A stretch of 64,000 nt of DNA, taken from NCBI RefSeq assembly GCF_013488225.1, contig NZ_CP041239.1, positions 372,001-436,000 on the forward strand, written 5' to 3'. Position numbers and translations under genes: made by a program. Of the stretch, positions 43,609 to 54,216 are shown piece by piece; within the stretch, counting starts at the first letter, position 1; every line of letters starts with the position of its first letter. The notes beneath the pieces were generated by a model. That model had not been told where the DNA came from and searched no databases. It was given only the letters and a program-made list of their open reading frames with translations. This DNA is from Sinorhizobium mexicanum. Lineage in GTDB: Bacteria; Pseudomonadota; Alphaproteobacteria; Rhizobiales; Rhizobiaceae.

Positions 43609-44761
43609 GCACATTCGGCCGATGCTGCTGGTTCTCGCCGCAATCATCGTCGGTATCGCGGGATGGAGTGGCCATGTGCTGTTCCTTCCGATCGCGTTGG
43701 CGTTCCCGATCGTTTGGTCCCTGGCGCGGACGCGACTGGCGGCCGCAGCGGTTTCCGCCGGGTATTTCCTTGCTGCCTCACGTGGCCTGCCGCAAGGCGT
43801 GGCAGCCTTTTATTCGTCCGATCTCTGGCCGGGATTGCTGCTCTGGCTATGTGCGTCCAGCGGCTTCGTTTTGGTGCATGCAGCACTCTGGACGAAGCGC
43901 GCCAGGGTCCGTCCGTTTCGCTATCTTGTGGCTGCCTTGCTCATGGCCGTTCCGCCGTTCGGCGTCACCGGGTGGGCGCATCCGATCACGGCCGCGGGCG
44001 TGCTGTTTCCAGGGTGGGGATGGTGGGGAGTGATCGCTGCGACAGCCGGCCCCTTGGGCCTCGTAACCCGCATGTGGCCAGCTGTCGCGATCGTCCTGAC
44101 AGGCTTTTGGATCGGGTCCGCCGCAACCTGGGACGAGCCGAAACTACCGGAAGCGTGGCGGGGCGTCGATCTCGAGTTCGGCGCTTCGCTCGGTCGCGAC
44201 GTCAGCATTGAGCGCCACCGTGATCTGATTGCCACGGTGAAGGATCGAGCATCCGGCGGCGCTCTCACCATTGTCCTCCCCGAGAGCGCTTTGGGCTTCT
44301 GGACGCCGACCGTGGAGCGGCTCTGGGTAAACGCGCTGCAGGGCAGCGACGCTACCGTCATCGCTGGCGCTACGGTCGTCGATGCGGGTGGATACGACAA
44401 TGTTCTGATCGTGATCTCCACCGGCGGCGCTCAAATCCTCTACCGAGAGCGCATGCCGGTCCCGGGCTCGATGTGGCAGCCATGGCGTCCCCTGCTTGGT
44501 CAGAGCGGTGGCGCGCGGGCGCATTTCTTTGCGAACCCGGTCGTATCGATCAGCACGACCCGGATCGCAGCGCTTATCTGCTACGAGCAGCTGATCGTCT
44601 GGCCTGTCCTGCAGTCGATGCTCGAGGACCCTGACCTTGTCGTCGCAGTCGGCAACGGCTGGTGGACCAAGGGGACATCCATCGTCGCCATCCAGCGCAC
44701 CAGTGCGGAAGCCTGGGCGCGGCTTTTTGCAAAGCCAATCGTTTTTTCCTTCAACACCTGA
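43598..44761 (+). CDS. traB: TraB, conjugal transfer protein (nitrilase/Lnt-like)
   Basis: 387 residues from the ATG 43598 inside the traF end; a 41-codon longer frame would only shadow traF. Several membrane helices fill the first 190 residues. The C-terminal half resembles carbon-nitrogen hydrolases: [13 protein letters not shown] (Glu), [14 protein letters not shown] and [18 protein letters not shown] (Cys). Ti TraB raises transfer efficiency; its reaction is not known. Confidence 0.88.
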   Translation: MHREHIRPMLLVLAAIIVGIAGWSGHVLFLPIALAFPIVWSLARTRLAAAAVSAGYFLAASRGLPQGVAAFYSSDLWPGLLLWLCASSGFVLVHAALWTKRARVRPFRYLVAALLMAVPPFGVTGWAHPITAAGVLFPGWGWWGVIAATAGPLGLVTRMWPAVAIVLTGFWIGSAATWDEPKLPEAWRGVDLEFGASLGRDVSIERHRDLIATVKDRASGGALTIVLPESALGFWTPTVERLWVNALQGSDATVIAGATVVDAGGYDNVLIVISTGGAQILYRERMPVPGSMWQPWRPLLGQSGGARAHFFANPVVSISTTRIAALICYEQLIVWPVLQSMLEDPDLVVAVGNGWWTKGTSIVAIQRTSAEAWARLFAKPIVFSFNT

Positions 44762-44778
44762 AACACCAAGGAGACGCC

Positions 44779-45387
44779 ATGTTCGACGTGGCCCTGATCC
44801 AACAATGCGCCGACCCCTCGTTGAAGCCCACGATCGTCGAGCAATTCGTGTCCGCCGCCGGATCGTCGGACCCACTTGCTGTCACCGTCAAATCTGGCGG
44901 CCGATTGATCCTGGTTTCGAAAGCGAACTCGCCGGACCAAGCCATCGCGATCGTCCGCCAATATGTCGGCCAAGCGGTAGTCCGTGTTGGTGTCACGCAG
45001 CTCCCGGCCGGTATTGGAATCAAGGACGCTGCCGATCTCAAGCCAGATCTGGTCGACCCTTGCGAGAATCTTCGCAAGGGAACGGCGATGTTCGCCAAGG
45101 TGCTTCGGATTGTGGCCAAGTGGTATGGCAATCCCAAGAGCGACGAGGTCTTTCCGCAGATTTTCGACGATGCGATCTACGCTTGGAAGACCGGCGAATT
45201 CGAAGGCGTGCGTGTGTTTCAGGCTCCTGATCCGGGAGGGAGCGCGACGACAGACAGTGCGTCATCCTCAGACGCGGACGCCGCCGACAGCTCTCCTGAG
45301 GATGCGGCCACTGAAAGCGCGGACAAAGACCGCAGCTTTGGATCAGCGAATATGCGGATCGACCTTTCCCGGATCGGTGGAAAATAG
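44779..45387 (+). CDS. traH: TraH, conjugal transfer protein
   Basis: 202 residues from ATG 44779 after AAGGAGACGCC. MFDVALIQQCADPSLKPTIV, EQFVSAAGSSDPLAVTVKSG and the central transglycosylase-like stretch GIKDAADLKPDLVDPCENLR is the Ti-type TraH. The Ser/Asp/Ala-rich tail is low complexity. It ends the traAFBH operon. It is not needed for Ti transfer in published work I recall; role unclear. Confidence 0.88.
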   Translation: MFDVALIQQCADPSLKPTIVEQFVSAAGSSDPLAVTVKSGGRLILVSKANSPDQAIAIVRQYVGQAVVRVGVTQLPAGIGIKDAADLKPDLVDPCENLRKGTAMFAKVLRIVAKWYGNPKSDEVFPQIFDDAIYAWKTGEFEGVRVFQAPDPGGSATTDSASSSDADAADSSPEDAATESADKDRSFGSANMRIDLSRIGGK

Positions 45388-45505
45388 AAACGACTGGAGA
45401 TTTGAGACCATCATTCGCTGCCAAGTCAAATATAGACGGCTACCAAATTAAAACTGGTCGGGAAATGACTTTAAAATAGACGGAGAATCGATTAAGGATG
45501 GCCGT

Positions 45506-46759
45506 ATGGTAGATAAGGTCCTTCCCAAGCCATTAATCGATCGCAAGGCTCGTCCGATAGTCGAGACTGCGCTTGCCGACACTCGTGTCGTCCTGATAGC
45601 CGGCCCAAGGCAAGCTGGAAAGACGACTCTCGCGCGGCAATTCTCAGGCCCTGATCGCGCCTATATCACCCTCGACGACGCCGGCGCGCTCAGTGCTGCC
45701 AAGGCTGATCCGGTCGGTTTTGTCCGGGGCCTTAACAGGGCGGTGATCGATGAAGTTCAGCGGGCGCCCGAACTGATACTGGCAATCAAGGAAAGCGTCG
45801 ACCGCGACGACGCCCCGGGCCGATTTCTACTCACAGGTTCGGCCAATCTGGCAACTGTGCCCGCGATTGCGGACTCGCTTGCCGGGCGCATGGCCGTGGT
45901 CCCGCTCCTGCCTTTCGCCCAGTCCGAAATCCGTTCGACCCCGGGTCATGTGCTGGATCGTCTATTCGCTGGTGAGGAACCCGCGACCGGCGAGGACGCT
46001 ATATTTGGTGATGATCTTCTGGAAACCGTGCTGCGCGGTGGCTATCCGGAGGTCTTGCGCAGAGCGACGCCTGCCCGGCGGGTCGCCTGGTTGGAAGACT
46101 ACGTGGCCCTGATTCTCGACCGGGACGTTCGCGACATCGCCAACATCGATCAACTCGATCGACTGCCGCGGTTGCTGGATGTTCTTGCGGAACATGCCAG
46201 CCAACTGGTGAACCACAGCAGTTTCGGTGCCGCATTGGGACTGTCGAGCGTAACCGCGCAAAAATATGTAGCCATTCTCGAGCGGCTTTTTCTGATCAGA
46301 ACGCTGACGCCATGGTCGAACAACCGGTTAAGCCGGCTGATAAAAACGCCCAAACTGCACTTTCTCGATACGGGACTGCTGGCGAGCTTGCGGGAGGACG
46401 AATCCGAAGCGCTGCGTGAAAACAGAACACGGTATGGAGCGTTGCTTGAAAGCTTCGTTGTTTCCGAGCTTTTGAAGCTTGCCTCCTGGTCTGACCGGCG
46501 CTTTTCGTTTTCGCATTACAGGACCAAAGATCAGGACGAGGTCGATGTCGTGATCGAGGATCGCCGTGGTCGGATCGTCGGAATAGAGGTCAAGGCATCA
46601 GCGACGGTGAAGACTGAGGATTTCAGGGGATTGCGTCAGTTGCAGGAAGCCGTTGGCGGTCGTTTCGTGCGTGGACTGGTCTTGCACGATCATGACCGCG
46701 TGACGCCTTTCGGAGAAAAATTGCAGGCAGCGCCGTTGTCCATTCTATGGACCATGTGA
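45506..46759 (+). CDS. AAA_14/DUF4143 ATP-binding protein
   Basis: 417 residues. AAA ATPase part: VVLIAGPRQAGKTTLARQFS (Walker A), YITLDDAGAL, RAVIDEVQRAPELILAIKES (Walker B) and FLLTGSANLATVPAIADSLA. The C-terminal DUF4143 has LHFLDTGLLA and YGALLESFVVSELLK, then DQDEVDVVIEDRRGRIVGIE VKAS, a restriction-endonuclease-like DEV-IE-VK core. The family is widespread but its role is not established; defence or addiction roles are often guessed. It is downstream of traH and so may be cargo. The stop overlaps the convergent toxin remnant by 15 bases. Confidence 0.88.
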   Translation: MVDKVLPKPLIDRKARPIVETALADTRVVLIAGPRQAGKTTLARQFSGPDRAYITLDDAGALSAAKADPVGFVRGLNRAVIDEVQRAPELILAIKESVDRDDAPGRFLLTGSANLATVPAIADSLAGRMAVVPLLPFAQSEIRSTPGHVLDRLFAGEEPATGEDAIFGDDLLETVLRGGYPEVLRRATPARRVAWLEDYVALILDRDVRDIANIDQLDRLPRLLDVLAEHASQLVNHSSFGAALGLSSVTAQKYVAILERLFLIRTLTPWSNNRLSRLIKTPKLHFLDTGLLASLREDESEALRENRTRYGALLESFVVSELLKLASWSDRRFSFSHYRTKDQDEVDVVIEDRRGRIVGIEVKASATVKTEDFRGLRQLQEAVGGRFVRGLVLHDHDRVTPFGEKLQAAPLSILWTM

Positions 46760-47010
46760 TTGCTGAGCAGCGTCCGGATGTTTCAAACCGATGCCCACGC
46801 ATCTATTGCACGGCCGGTATCCGTAAAGCTTCCGGAAGTTGCGGCCTTTGTTCGTCACGAAGGTGAAATCCCCTCGATGATTTGAGGCATCAGATCCCAG
46901 TCGGTTTCGCCGCTCAACCCGAGCCAATTCACATGGAAACAATCGTGGCCGTGAGTTCGGGCCACGGCCACGAGAGACGTGTGAAGGCATTCATCAATAA
47001 GAAACTTCAC
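46745..47010 (-). pseudogene. DUF5615 PIN-like toxin, frameshifted
   Basis: From GTG 47010, overlapping the antitoxin stop by four bases, the frame reads MKFLIDECLHTSLVAVARTH, GHDCFHVNWLGLSGETDW, DLMPQIIEG and then hits a stop at 46855. In the next frame DFTFVTNKGRNFRKLYGYRP continues to 46745. One missing C (a G on the coding strand) in the CCCC run at 46870-46873 explains it. The complete protein would be about 88 residues, a DUF5615 PIN-like nuclease and the usual partner of DUF433. Confidence 0.75.
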
Positions 47011-47636
47011 GAGGTAGAGCCGGAGGGTTTTGGGGCGCTTTCGTTCCGGAGACGCAGACGCTTCACGGATTTCACCTTCAGGCCCTGCTCCAGCTTCCGC
47101 GGCCGCCCCCTGGCGGGATGGGCCGCAGCCCAGATCTCGGCAAGTTCCACCATGCGCTCGGTGAGCGAAGGATAACCCTCGACGATTTCCGCGATGCCTG
47201 CGCCTTGGGCCTTCATCGCGGCAATCGTTCGCACCGGAACGCGAGTTCCCTTGAAAACCGGTTCTTCGCCCACGACGCCCTTCACGCTTCGGATCATTCT
47301 CTCAGCTTCTCGAAGCGCCTCGGCGCGGGCGGCCAACTGCTCCCTTGCCCGCGCAACGTCGACAATGAGATAGTCGTCTGCCCTTACGGTATCGGCATCG
47401 GGGTTCTGGTCGATGGTATCGAATAGACGTTTGCGGCGTTCGGCAGACAAGATCGATCCGACGCCATACCAGAGCTTCAACCGAAGCAGATCCTCATCGG
47501 TGAGTGCTCGACCCTTGCTGCCGACGAGATGCGTTGCGATGATCCGTTTGTCGATCGCATTGTGCACAGACTTTACAGCGATCTCACTGACAGCTGCAGC
47601 CTCGGCAGGGGTGTAGGCGTGTGATGTGCTGGTCAT
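47007..47636 (-). CDS. DUF433 family antitoxin-like protein
   Basis: 209 residues from ATG 47636 (AAGGAG seven bases ahead). The N-terminal half has a helix-turn-helix (HAYTPAEAAAVSEIAVKSVH NAIDKR). The C-terminal DUF433 part has EEPVFKGTRVPVRTIAAMKA, QGAGIAEIVEGYPSLTERMV and a basic tail. DUF433 with DUF5615 forms a vapBC-like toxin-antitoxin module. With the toxin broken, only the antitoxin may remain. A palindrome over the ribosome site suggests autorepression. Confidence 0.82.
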   Translation of the reverse strand: MTSTSHAYTPAEAAAVSEIAVKSVHNAIDKRIIATHLVGSKGRALTDEDLLRLKLWYGVGSILSAERRKRLFDTIDQNPDADTVRADDYLIVDVARAREQLAARAEALREAERMIRSVKGVVGEEPVFKGTRVPVRTIAAMKAQGAGIAEIVEGYPSLTERMVELAEIWAAAHPARGRPRKLEQGLKVKSVKRLRLRNESAPKPSGSTS

Positions 47637-47640
47637 AATC

Positions 47641-47658
47641 ATTCTCCTTGTGGAGAAT
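47641..47658. promoter_or_regulatory. palindrome over the DUF433 gene's ribosome site
   Basis: ATTCTCC-TTGT-GGAGAAT: 7-base perfect arms directly in front of the start, with an AT-rich stretch (TATATTC) behind. It may be the antitoxin's operator or an mRNA hairpin hiding the ribosome site. Confidence 0.5.
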
Positions 47659-47809
47659 ATATAAATACATGGATGCCCGTCGTAAAGGGCTTGGTTCTTG
47701 GCTGCTCTCAGCGGGCGAGTAACCCGATCGGTTTCAGGACGACGGCTTCGCGGCGGAAAACCGCCGCCAAACTTTGAAAACTTGCTCGACCATAGGTGCG
47801 AGGGGCCGG

Positions 47810-48022
47810 TCAGTGTGATTTAGCCAACAACTCGCCCGGTTCGACGCCCAGGGCTTCGGAAATTTGTCCAAGGACTGTAACGCTGGCAGAAACATCGGCG
47901 CGCTCGATCGCCCCGACATAGCGAGCGCTGAGGCCAGACCGGTCCGCCAGTTCTTCCTGCGTCAGTTGCTTCTCATGACGTATTCGACGCAGATTCACCG
48001 CCATGACCTCCTTGAGATCCAT
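47810..48022 (-). CDS. XRE-family HTH regulator, 70 aa
   Basis: A single helix-turn-helix domain: MAVNLRRIRHEKQLTQEELA, DRSGLSARYVGAIERADVSA, SVTVLGQISEALGVEPGELL. Two starts are possible (48022 or 48004); for the second AAGGAGG is too close. It lies between the DUF433 gene and the divergent traM gene. The perfect palindrome 28 bases upstream is its probable operator. Confidence 0.85.
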   Translation of the reverse strand: MDLKEVMAVNLRRIRHEKQLTQEELADRSGLSARYVGAIERADVSASVTVLGQISEALGVEPGELLAKSH

Positions 48023-48049
48023 GACGTGAGCGGAACCTGAATAGGAATG

Positions 48050-48066
48050 ATCGTTCCAGGAACGAT
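48050..48066. promoter_or_regulatory. perfect 17-base palindrome between XRE gene and traM
   Basis: ATCGTTCC-A-GGAACGAT. Half-sites are repeated nearby (AGTTCCGA at 48067-48074, GGAACC at 48032). It lies 28 bases before the XRE start and 168 bases before traM. Confidence 0.6.
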
Positions 48067-48233
48067 AGTTCCGATTCGACGCGAGGTGTGATATTGCCGG
48101 ACTACCCGGCGTCTCACCATTTTTCGGTGCAAGTCGACTTATCTCGTGCAACAGCCCGTGCAGTTGCGGCCTAAACCGTGTAACGCGGACCGAGGTGGGC
48201 TTTCGGGCGTTAGTGGAAGCTGGAGGAGAATGG

Positions 48234-48551
48234 ATGAAAGAGGCAGGTTCCTCTGAGGTCGAGAGAAGCGGGAGGCAACCTCGATATGATTCGCTGGAGA
48301 AGTCAGAACTTGAGGCTCTGGCAATTTCCGCGATCCTCGAACACCGCCGGCTTCTCGCAGCCGATCAGGCTGTCTATGACGAGTGGTCGCGTGCAACCGA
48401 CGACCCGTCAGCTACCAGTTCCGTGCTCCAGACGCTTCAGGACGAATATATCGCTCGCCAGAAAAGGTCCGAAGCCCATCAGGAGAAGCTGTCGGAAATT
48501 CTGGACGCACTCGGCTACGTTCCAGACGTGCCGTTTGAAGGCGACGATTAG
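48234..48551 (+). CDS. traM: TraM, quorum-sensing antiactivator
   Basis: 105 residues from ATG 48234, for which GGAGGAG is ideally placed; an earlier GTG is less likely. The helical pattern SLEKSELEALAISAILEHRR, LLAADQAVYDEWSRA, then QTLQDEYIARQKRSEAHQEK, LSEILDALGYVPDVPF is TraM, which binds TraR and blocks premature transfer. Ti TraM has about 102 residues and ends in a similar LGFIPKV. It is convergent with traR, three bases apart. Confidence 0.88.
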   Translation: MKEAGSSEVERSGRQPRYDSLEKSELEALAISAILEHRRLLAADQAVYDEWSRATDDPSATSSVLQTLQDEYIARQKRSEAHQEKLSEILDALGYVPDVPFEGDD

Positions 48552-48554
48552 ACT

Positions 48555-49582
<1,028 letters not shown>

Positions 49583-50878
49583 CTAATTTCCACGGTAAGC
49601 GGATGGGAAAATGATGTCCTGGTCCACTAACACGTTGAATCTGTAACCTGGCCGAATGCGGATTGTCGGCTGAACATTCAGGTTCTTCGAGATTGTCTGC
49701 TCCGCCACCCGGCCAAACGATTCGGCGAAGTTTCTTCGCGCCGCATCGGATGCCGTATCCTGCGTCGCAAGGGTCGAACTTTCGGGCATTGACATGTCGA
49801 TCCCGGTCCCGATCAACGCAACAAGTGCTGCCGAGCTCCACGTGCGCCACAGGTGCCGATCGACCTTGTCCTTGAAGCCGCCATATCCTTCCGCGTCAGT
49901 GCCAGCCATGCCCCCGATCTGGAGGGTTGAGCCGTTTGGAAAGATGAGGTCCGTCCAGACGGCAAGGACCCTTTCCTGCCCAAACGAGACCTTGGAGTCA
50001 TAGCGGCCGAGCAGCTTCGCACCCTGCGGTATGAGGAGCCGGTAGCCCGTCGCGCTATCAAAGACGTTCTGGCTCACCTGCGCTGTGATCCGTCCCGGAA
50101 GATCAGAGTTAAGGCCGGTGATCAACGTAGCGGGGACGACCGAGCCGCGTTTCAACTCGTAGGGCGAGATCTGCTTCACAACCTGATTCGGCAGATAACC
50201 GAGATCTTTGATGTCCTGGTTGAAGAAATCTTCCTTCGAGGTTTGGCCATTCGGATCGACATTCTGACCCATAAGGCCGGCATTCATTGCCGCGGCATAG
50301 AGATCCGAGACACTGGTGGCTGCCGCAGTAGAATTTTGGCGGACCGGGTCCGTGGTACTCGTTGCGGCTTTTTCAATGTCGGAAATATCGACCTTCAATG
50401 GGGAGTCCAGCGCCGTTGCACGCGCCTGCAGGCGAGCCATCCGCTGGCGCTGGGCCTCTCGGATATACTGTTCATCCTGCTCCCGCTTCAGACGGGCCCT
50501 CCATTCTTCTTCCGATTCAAGCCGGGGGCGTCGCTCTTCCTGTTTGAGGGGTCGGCGAGCAACAGCCGGCGTCTCCAGCTTCTGCTCGACGGCAGGCGTT
50601 GGCTGAAACGCTTCCCGCTCAACCGGCTCACCTATGATGCCGTCGGTAATGCCGCGCTTGAGCTGGTCCCCGAAGTTGGTTGCGGGAGTATTCGAAGCAC
50701 TGTCGATATCGCTGTTGCGGGCAAAGGGAAGCCCGCGCCACGAAAGTCCGATCACGACCACGCCAGCGAATAGCGCGACGAGAACGATGGCGATGATGAT
50801 CGGCAGCCGATTGATTCGGCGCATGCTGTTCTGATCATCGGCATGAGCCGACGCACCAAGCTGGAGAGACTGGACCAT
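49583..50878 (-). CDS. trbI: TrbI, VirB10-like channel protein
   Basis: 431 residues from ATG 50878, for which GAGGGAG is well placed; an ATG five codons ahead overlaps trbH. One membrane helix (about 22-45), a Pro/Arg-rich periplasmic linker, and the VirB10 C-terminal barrel (SPYELKRGSVVPATLITGLN, RLLIPQGAKLLGRYDSKVSF, NGSTLQIGGMAGTDAEGYGG, YRFNVLVDQDIIFPSAYRG). It bridges inner and outer membranes. Last gene of the trb operon. Confidence 0.93.
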   Translation of the reverse strand: MVQSLQLGASAHADDQNSMRRINRLPIIIAIVLVALFAGVVVIGLSWRGLPFARNSDIDSASNTPATNFGDQLKRGITDGIIGEPVEREAFQPTPAVEQKLETPAVARRPLKQEERRPRLESEEEWRARLKREQDEQYIREAQRQRMARLQARATALDSPLKVDISDIEKAATSTTDPVRQNSTAAATSVSDLYAAAMNAGLMGQNVDPNGQTSKEDFFNQDIKDLGYLPNQVVKQISPYELKRGSVVPATLITGLNSDLPGRITAQVSQNVFDSATGYRLLIPQGAKLLGRYDSKVSFGQERVLAVWTDLIFPNGSTLQIGGMAGTDAEGYGGFKDKVDRHLWRTWSSAALVALIGTGIDMSMPESSTLATQDTASDAARRNFAESFGRVAEQTISKNLNVQPTIRIRPGYRFNVLVDQDIIFPSAYRGN

Positions 50879-50889
50879 ATCTGTCTCCC

Positions 50890-51327
50890 TCAATTACGCT
50901 GCATGACGGAAAGCGGGCTTGCCGGCGTAGCGCCGACTGCCGTCGCTGTATACGCCCGGCCAAGGGCGATCGATGGCGTGGAGAGTCGCGCGAGCACCTG
51001 ACCGTCAACGCCATCGATTGAATAGGCGAGCTCGACGGGTTTCACGTCCTTTCCGATCTTCCCGTCGGTGACGACCGTGTAGCCCCATCCCTTCAACGCG
51101 GCCTCGAGTGCCATCCCATACTCCGACGTGCCTTTGTCCATCGTGATGGTCGTGGTTTCTGCCGGGCCAATTTGCTCGGCGAGCCGGCTCGCCATGTCGC
51201 CGGCGATTGCGCTTGCGGCCGGCGCAGTCACCGCAGTGGCGTTTGAGCTGGTGTCCAATCCCTCCTCGGCAGTTTGGCAACCGGAAAGAAAAGCGGCAGC
51301 GACGATGAAGACGAGAGCTTTGCGCAT
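50890..51327 (-). CDS. trbH: TrbH, outer membrane lipoprotein
   Basis: 145 residues. Signal peptide with lipobox [17 protein letters not shown]; the Cys at 17 should be lipidated. The rest is a small periplasmic domain with [20 protein letters not shown]. It takes the VirB7 place in the Trb channel. Overlaps or abuts its neighbours trbG and trbI. Confidence 0.9.
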   Translation of the reverse strand: MRKALVFIVAAAFLSGCQTAEEGLDTSSNATAVTAPAASAIAGDMASRLAEQIGPAETTTITMDKGTSEYGMALEAALKGWGYTVVTDGKIGKDVKPVELAYSIDGVDGQVLARLSTPSIALGRAYTATAVGATPASPLSVMQRN

Positions 51328-51330
51328 CGC

Positions 51331-52143
51331 TCAGCCTCCCCGCCGGATGGTGATCTTCTGTTGCCGCCAGCCAACTCCGGAGATGAGGATCGCCTTGTCG
51401 ACTGCGTAGTCGACGATCATCATGTCGTTGTTCATGCGGTAGTTGACGATGCGGTTCTGCCCGCCACTGACGACGAAGAGCACCGGCGCGTCCTGGCCCG
51501 AGATCGCCTTCGAAAACTGAATGTAGGTTTTCACGCCATCCGAATAGACGCGTTTCGGCTTCCAAGAGGCGCTCCCGCTCACCGAATAGGAGAAGTTCAG
51601 TTTATCAGGCGCCGTTCCAGGGATCCCGCCAGTCTCCAGCCGGGCATTGATATCCGCGAGCTTGGTCGAGACATCCTCGGGATACTCGAAGCCGACGCGA
51701 GCCATGTACTGGCTCGGATGGGACTTGAGCTGGATGTGGTAGGTGCGCCGCGACGTCGTGACCACCATCGAGGTAACGAGGCCCGGCTCCGAGGGCTTGA
51801 CAATGAGGTGGATGGCCTGCCCGCCGATCGCGCCTGAGGTTGCCGGCTCCACCTTCCAGCGGACGGTGTCGCCGACGAGAACATCGCGGACGACCTCGCC
51901 GCCCTGGAGCTCGATATCGCAGACCTGGAGCGGCGAGCAGACAACGGATGGCTGGGTTTCCCCGAAGAAAAAGATGACCTTGCCATCCGGACCGGTCGCT
52001 ACCAGTCCGGGCGTGCCGCGCCATTTCCTGGAAATGGTCGTGCCTCTCACCTCATTTGTCGTCATGCTCTGTGCCTCGGCGCCGCTCGCCAAGACGAGTC
52101 CGGCCAGGCAGCCGGCGGCTGCGATCAATCCTGTTCTGTGCAT
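51331..52143 (-). CDS. trbG: TrbG, VirB9-like channel protein
   Basis: 270 residues from ATG 52141-52143. Signal peptide [26 protein letters not shown]; then the VirB9 domain with [22 protein letters not shown]-type and [31 protein letters not shown]. It joins TrbH and TrbI in the core complex. Confidence 0.93.
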   Translation of the reverse strand: MHRTGLIAAAGCLAGLVLASGAEAQSMTTNEVRGTTISRKWRGTPGLVATGPDGKVIFFFGETQPSVVCSPLQVCDIELQGGEVVRDVLVGDTVRWKVEPATSGAIGGQAIHLIVKPSEPGLVTSMVVTTSRRTYHIQLKSHPSQYMARVGFEYPEDVSTKLADINARLETGGIPGTAPDKLNFSYSVSGSASWKPKRVYSDGVKTYIQFSKAISGQDAPVLFVVSGGQNRIVNYRMNNDMMIVDYAVDKAILISGVGWRQQKITIRRGG

Positions 52144-52159
52144 GTGAAGTTCCCTGCCC

Positions 52160-52822
52160 TTAAAGCTGCGCTGTCCAGTCGAAATCCCGGACATAGAGTC
52201 CGATCGGGTTGAGGCGGATGGTCGCCTCGTCCTGTGGCGCCGTCAGCGTGACCGTCGCGATGCCGCGGAACCGGCGTGTGCCGGTTTCTTTGCCCTTCCG
52301 GTCCCGTTCGTATTCGGTCCAGTCGATCTGATAGGTCTGGTTGGAAAGCGCGACGATGTTGTTGACCTCGATGGCGACCGTCGACAACTTGGCCTTCTCG
52401 AACGGTGAATTGCTTCGGAACCAGTCATTGATCTTCTGCGTCGACGGATCGGACGTCCGAAGGAGTGCGTAGGTTCGATCAATGTATTGCTTCTGAACCA
52501 CGGCGTCCGGCGTGATCGAACGGAAGCTGGTGACGAAATTGCCGAGGGTGGCGCGCACCACCCGAACGTCGGCGTATTCGATCTGTTCAGGGAAACCGGC
52601 GGTCACTGCGGTTCCAAGTTTGTCGACTTCGACGATATAGGGAACCAGCTTGACTTGGGTGCTGAGATACATGGCATATCCGAAGCCGATGACCGCCATA
52701 GTGAGACCCAGAATGCCGACGATTCGCCACGCGGCTGCAGCCTGCACATAAGAGCCGTATCGCTCGCTCCATTCCTGGCGCGCGGCAAGATACGGGTTTT
52801 CGGGGGCGCGGTTCCCTGCCAT
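52160..52822 (-). CDS. trbF: TrbF, VirB8-like channel protein
   Basis: 220 residues. Short cytoplasmic start with the family block [20 protein letters not shown], one membrane helix (about 32-52, [20 protein letters not shown]), then the VirB8 periplasmic fold with [20 protein letters not shown] and [20 protein letters not shown]. Nucleates the inner-membrane complex. Confidence 0.93.
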   Translation of the reverse strand: MAGNRAPENPYLAARQEWSERYGSYVQAAAAWRIVGILGLTMAVIGFGYAMYLSTQVKLVPYIVEVDKLGTAVTAGFPEQIEYADVRVVRATLGNFVTSFRSITPDAVVQKQYIDRTYALLRTSDPSTQKINDWFRSNSPFEKAKLSTVAIEVNNIVALSNQTYQIDWTEYERDRKGKETGTRRFRGIATVTLTAPQDEATIRLNPIGLYVRDFDWTAQL

Positions 52823-52846
52823 CGATCGATCACTTTCTGGTTGCTG

Positions 52847-54022
52847 TTAGTCTTTGCGTTCGGGAGGTGTCTTTGTCCCGCTGTGCCCGCTGCGACTCTG
52901 GTCCAGCTTGGCGTTGGCGAGCCCGAGGATCGATCCTGCATAGGCACCAGGAGAACCGATGGACTTTTCCTTGGCGGCGGATCCCGCAGCTCGTCCGGCA
53001 GACCCGATCCCCGCCCCGATCCCGCGAAGCATGGCACCCGCGACGGATGATCCTGCAGCTCGGGCAGCCTGACCGGCCGCAAACCCCGCCCCTGCAGCAC
53101 CCCCGGCGAGAAATCCTGCACCCGCGGCGAAGGACGCGGCCTGGCCACCGTGTCTGATCGCTTCCATTCCCCCGGAGACCGACGCACCCTGAACGACGCC
53201 CTGAATGATGCTCGGGACATACATGGCGATGATGAAGACGACGACGGAAATGCCGGCGATGGCCAAGGTCGTGACGAACTGATCGGACGAAGCCGTGGGA
53301 GCTTGGGCAAGGCCAAGCAGAACCTCCGATCCGATCTTGGCGATCATCACCAGGGCCATCAGCTTCATGCCGACACCGAAGGCATAGACGAGGTAGCGGA
53401 CGGCGAAGTCTTTCGTGAAGGACGAGCCGCCCAAGCCGAGCATGACCATGCCGGCTAGAAGGCCGACATACATCTCGACCATCACCGACACGAAAATCGC
53501 CGCCACAAGCGAGAAGCAGATGACGACGACGCCCATTGCCAGCACCGCGGCGATCGCCAGTGCATTGTCTTCGAACACGCCGAACTGGGCTTGCTGCGAC
53601 ATTTGCGAGGCGACCCGAATGCCGGCGTCGAAGACTTCAGCGGGCGAAGCTGAACCCCCGCCGGCGCCAATCTGGAAAAGGCTATCGATGACCGCCCGCG
53701 CAAAGGTCGGGCCTTGATCCAGAACAAACGCGAAGAATCCAACGAACATGATCCGCCGCACCAGCTCGGCAAACCAACTGTCCAACGAGGCGGCCTGGAT
53801 CGCGAGCCAGACGGCCGCTATGCCGATTTCGATTGCCGCGAGGATCCAGAACAGGGATTTCGCCGCATCCATAATCGTGGTCTCCCATCCCTTTGCAGCG
53901 GATGAGACCTGATTTTCCAGCTCCGTGAGGACCTGTCCCTCTTGCGCGAGAGCGGGGGCTGCGAAGACGGCGCAAACAAGTCCCCCAATCAGGAATGAAC
54001 GTGCGACAGTCACTTTCACCAT
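52847..54022 (-). CDS. trbL: TrbL, VirB6-like membrane protein
   Basis: 391 residues: signal peptide MVKVTVARSFLIGGLVCAVF AAPALAQ, five or more membrane helices (about 55-275), then a Gly/Ala-rich tail with GFLAGGAAGAGFAAGQAARA. It forms the polytopic part of the channel. Its start overlaps trbK by seven bases. Confidence 0.93.
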   Translation of the reverse strand: MVKVTVARSFLIGGLVCAVFAAPALAQEGQVLTELENQVSSAAKGWETTIMDAAKSLFWILAAIEIGIAAVWLAIQAASLDSWFAELVRRIMFVGFFAFVLDQGPTFARAVIDSLFQIGAGGGSASPAEVFDAGIRVASQMSQQAQFGVFEDNALAIAAVLAMGVVVICFSLVAAIFVSVMVEMYVGLLAGMVMLGLGGSSFTKDFAVRYLVYAFGVGMKLMALVMIAKIGSEVLLGLAQAPTASSDQFVTTLAIAGISVVVFIIAMYVPSIIQGVVQGASVSGGMEAIRHGGQAASFAAGAGFLAGGAAGAGFAAGQAARAAGSSVAGAMLRGIGAGIGSAGRAAGSAAKEKSIGSPGAYAGSILGLANAKLDQSRSGHSGTKTPPERKD

Positions 54023-54216
54023 CTCGGGCGCATCTCCTGGCCATCCTTGATCGGCGGCAGCTCCTTACCGGAGCCGAAGAATTTCTGCCGAGCGGTGCGT
54101 TGCTGCTCGGTGAGCGGAGGTTGGTTGGGGACATTGGAGTTGACGATCAGCACTGTCGATGCAGTCGAAACAGCAGCAACAAGTACGAGCAGGGCGATTA
54201 CGACGGCGCGGCTCAC
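54016..54216 (-). CDS. trbK: TrbK, entry exclusion protein
   Basis: 66 residues with an N-terminal hydrophobic segment (MSRAVVIALLVLVAAVSTAS) and a C-terminal LTEQQRTARQKFFGSGKELP. The Ti/rhizobial TrbK form lacks the lipobox Cys of RP4 TrbK. It should keep similar plasmids from entering. Lies between trbJ and trbL with overlaps on both sides. Confidence 0.9.
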   Translation of the reverse strand: MSRAVVIALLVLVAAVSTASTVLIVNSNVPNQPPLTEQQRTARQKFFGSGKELPPIKDGQEMRPRW

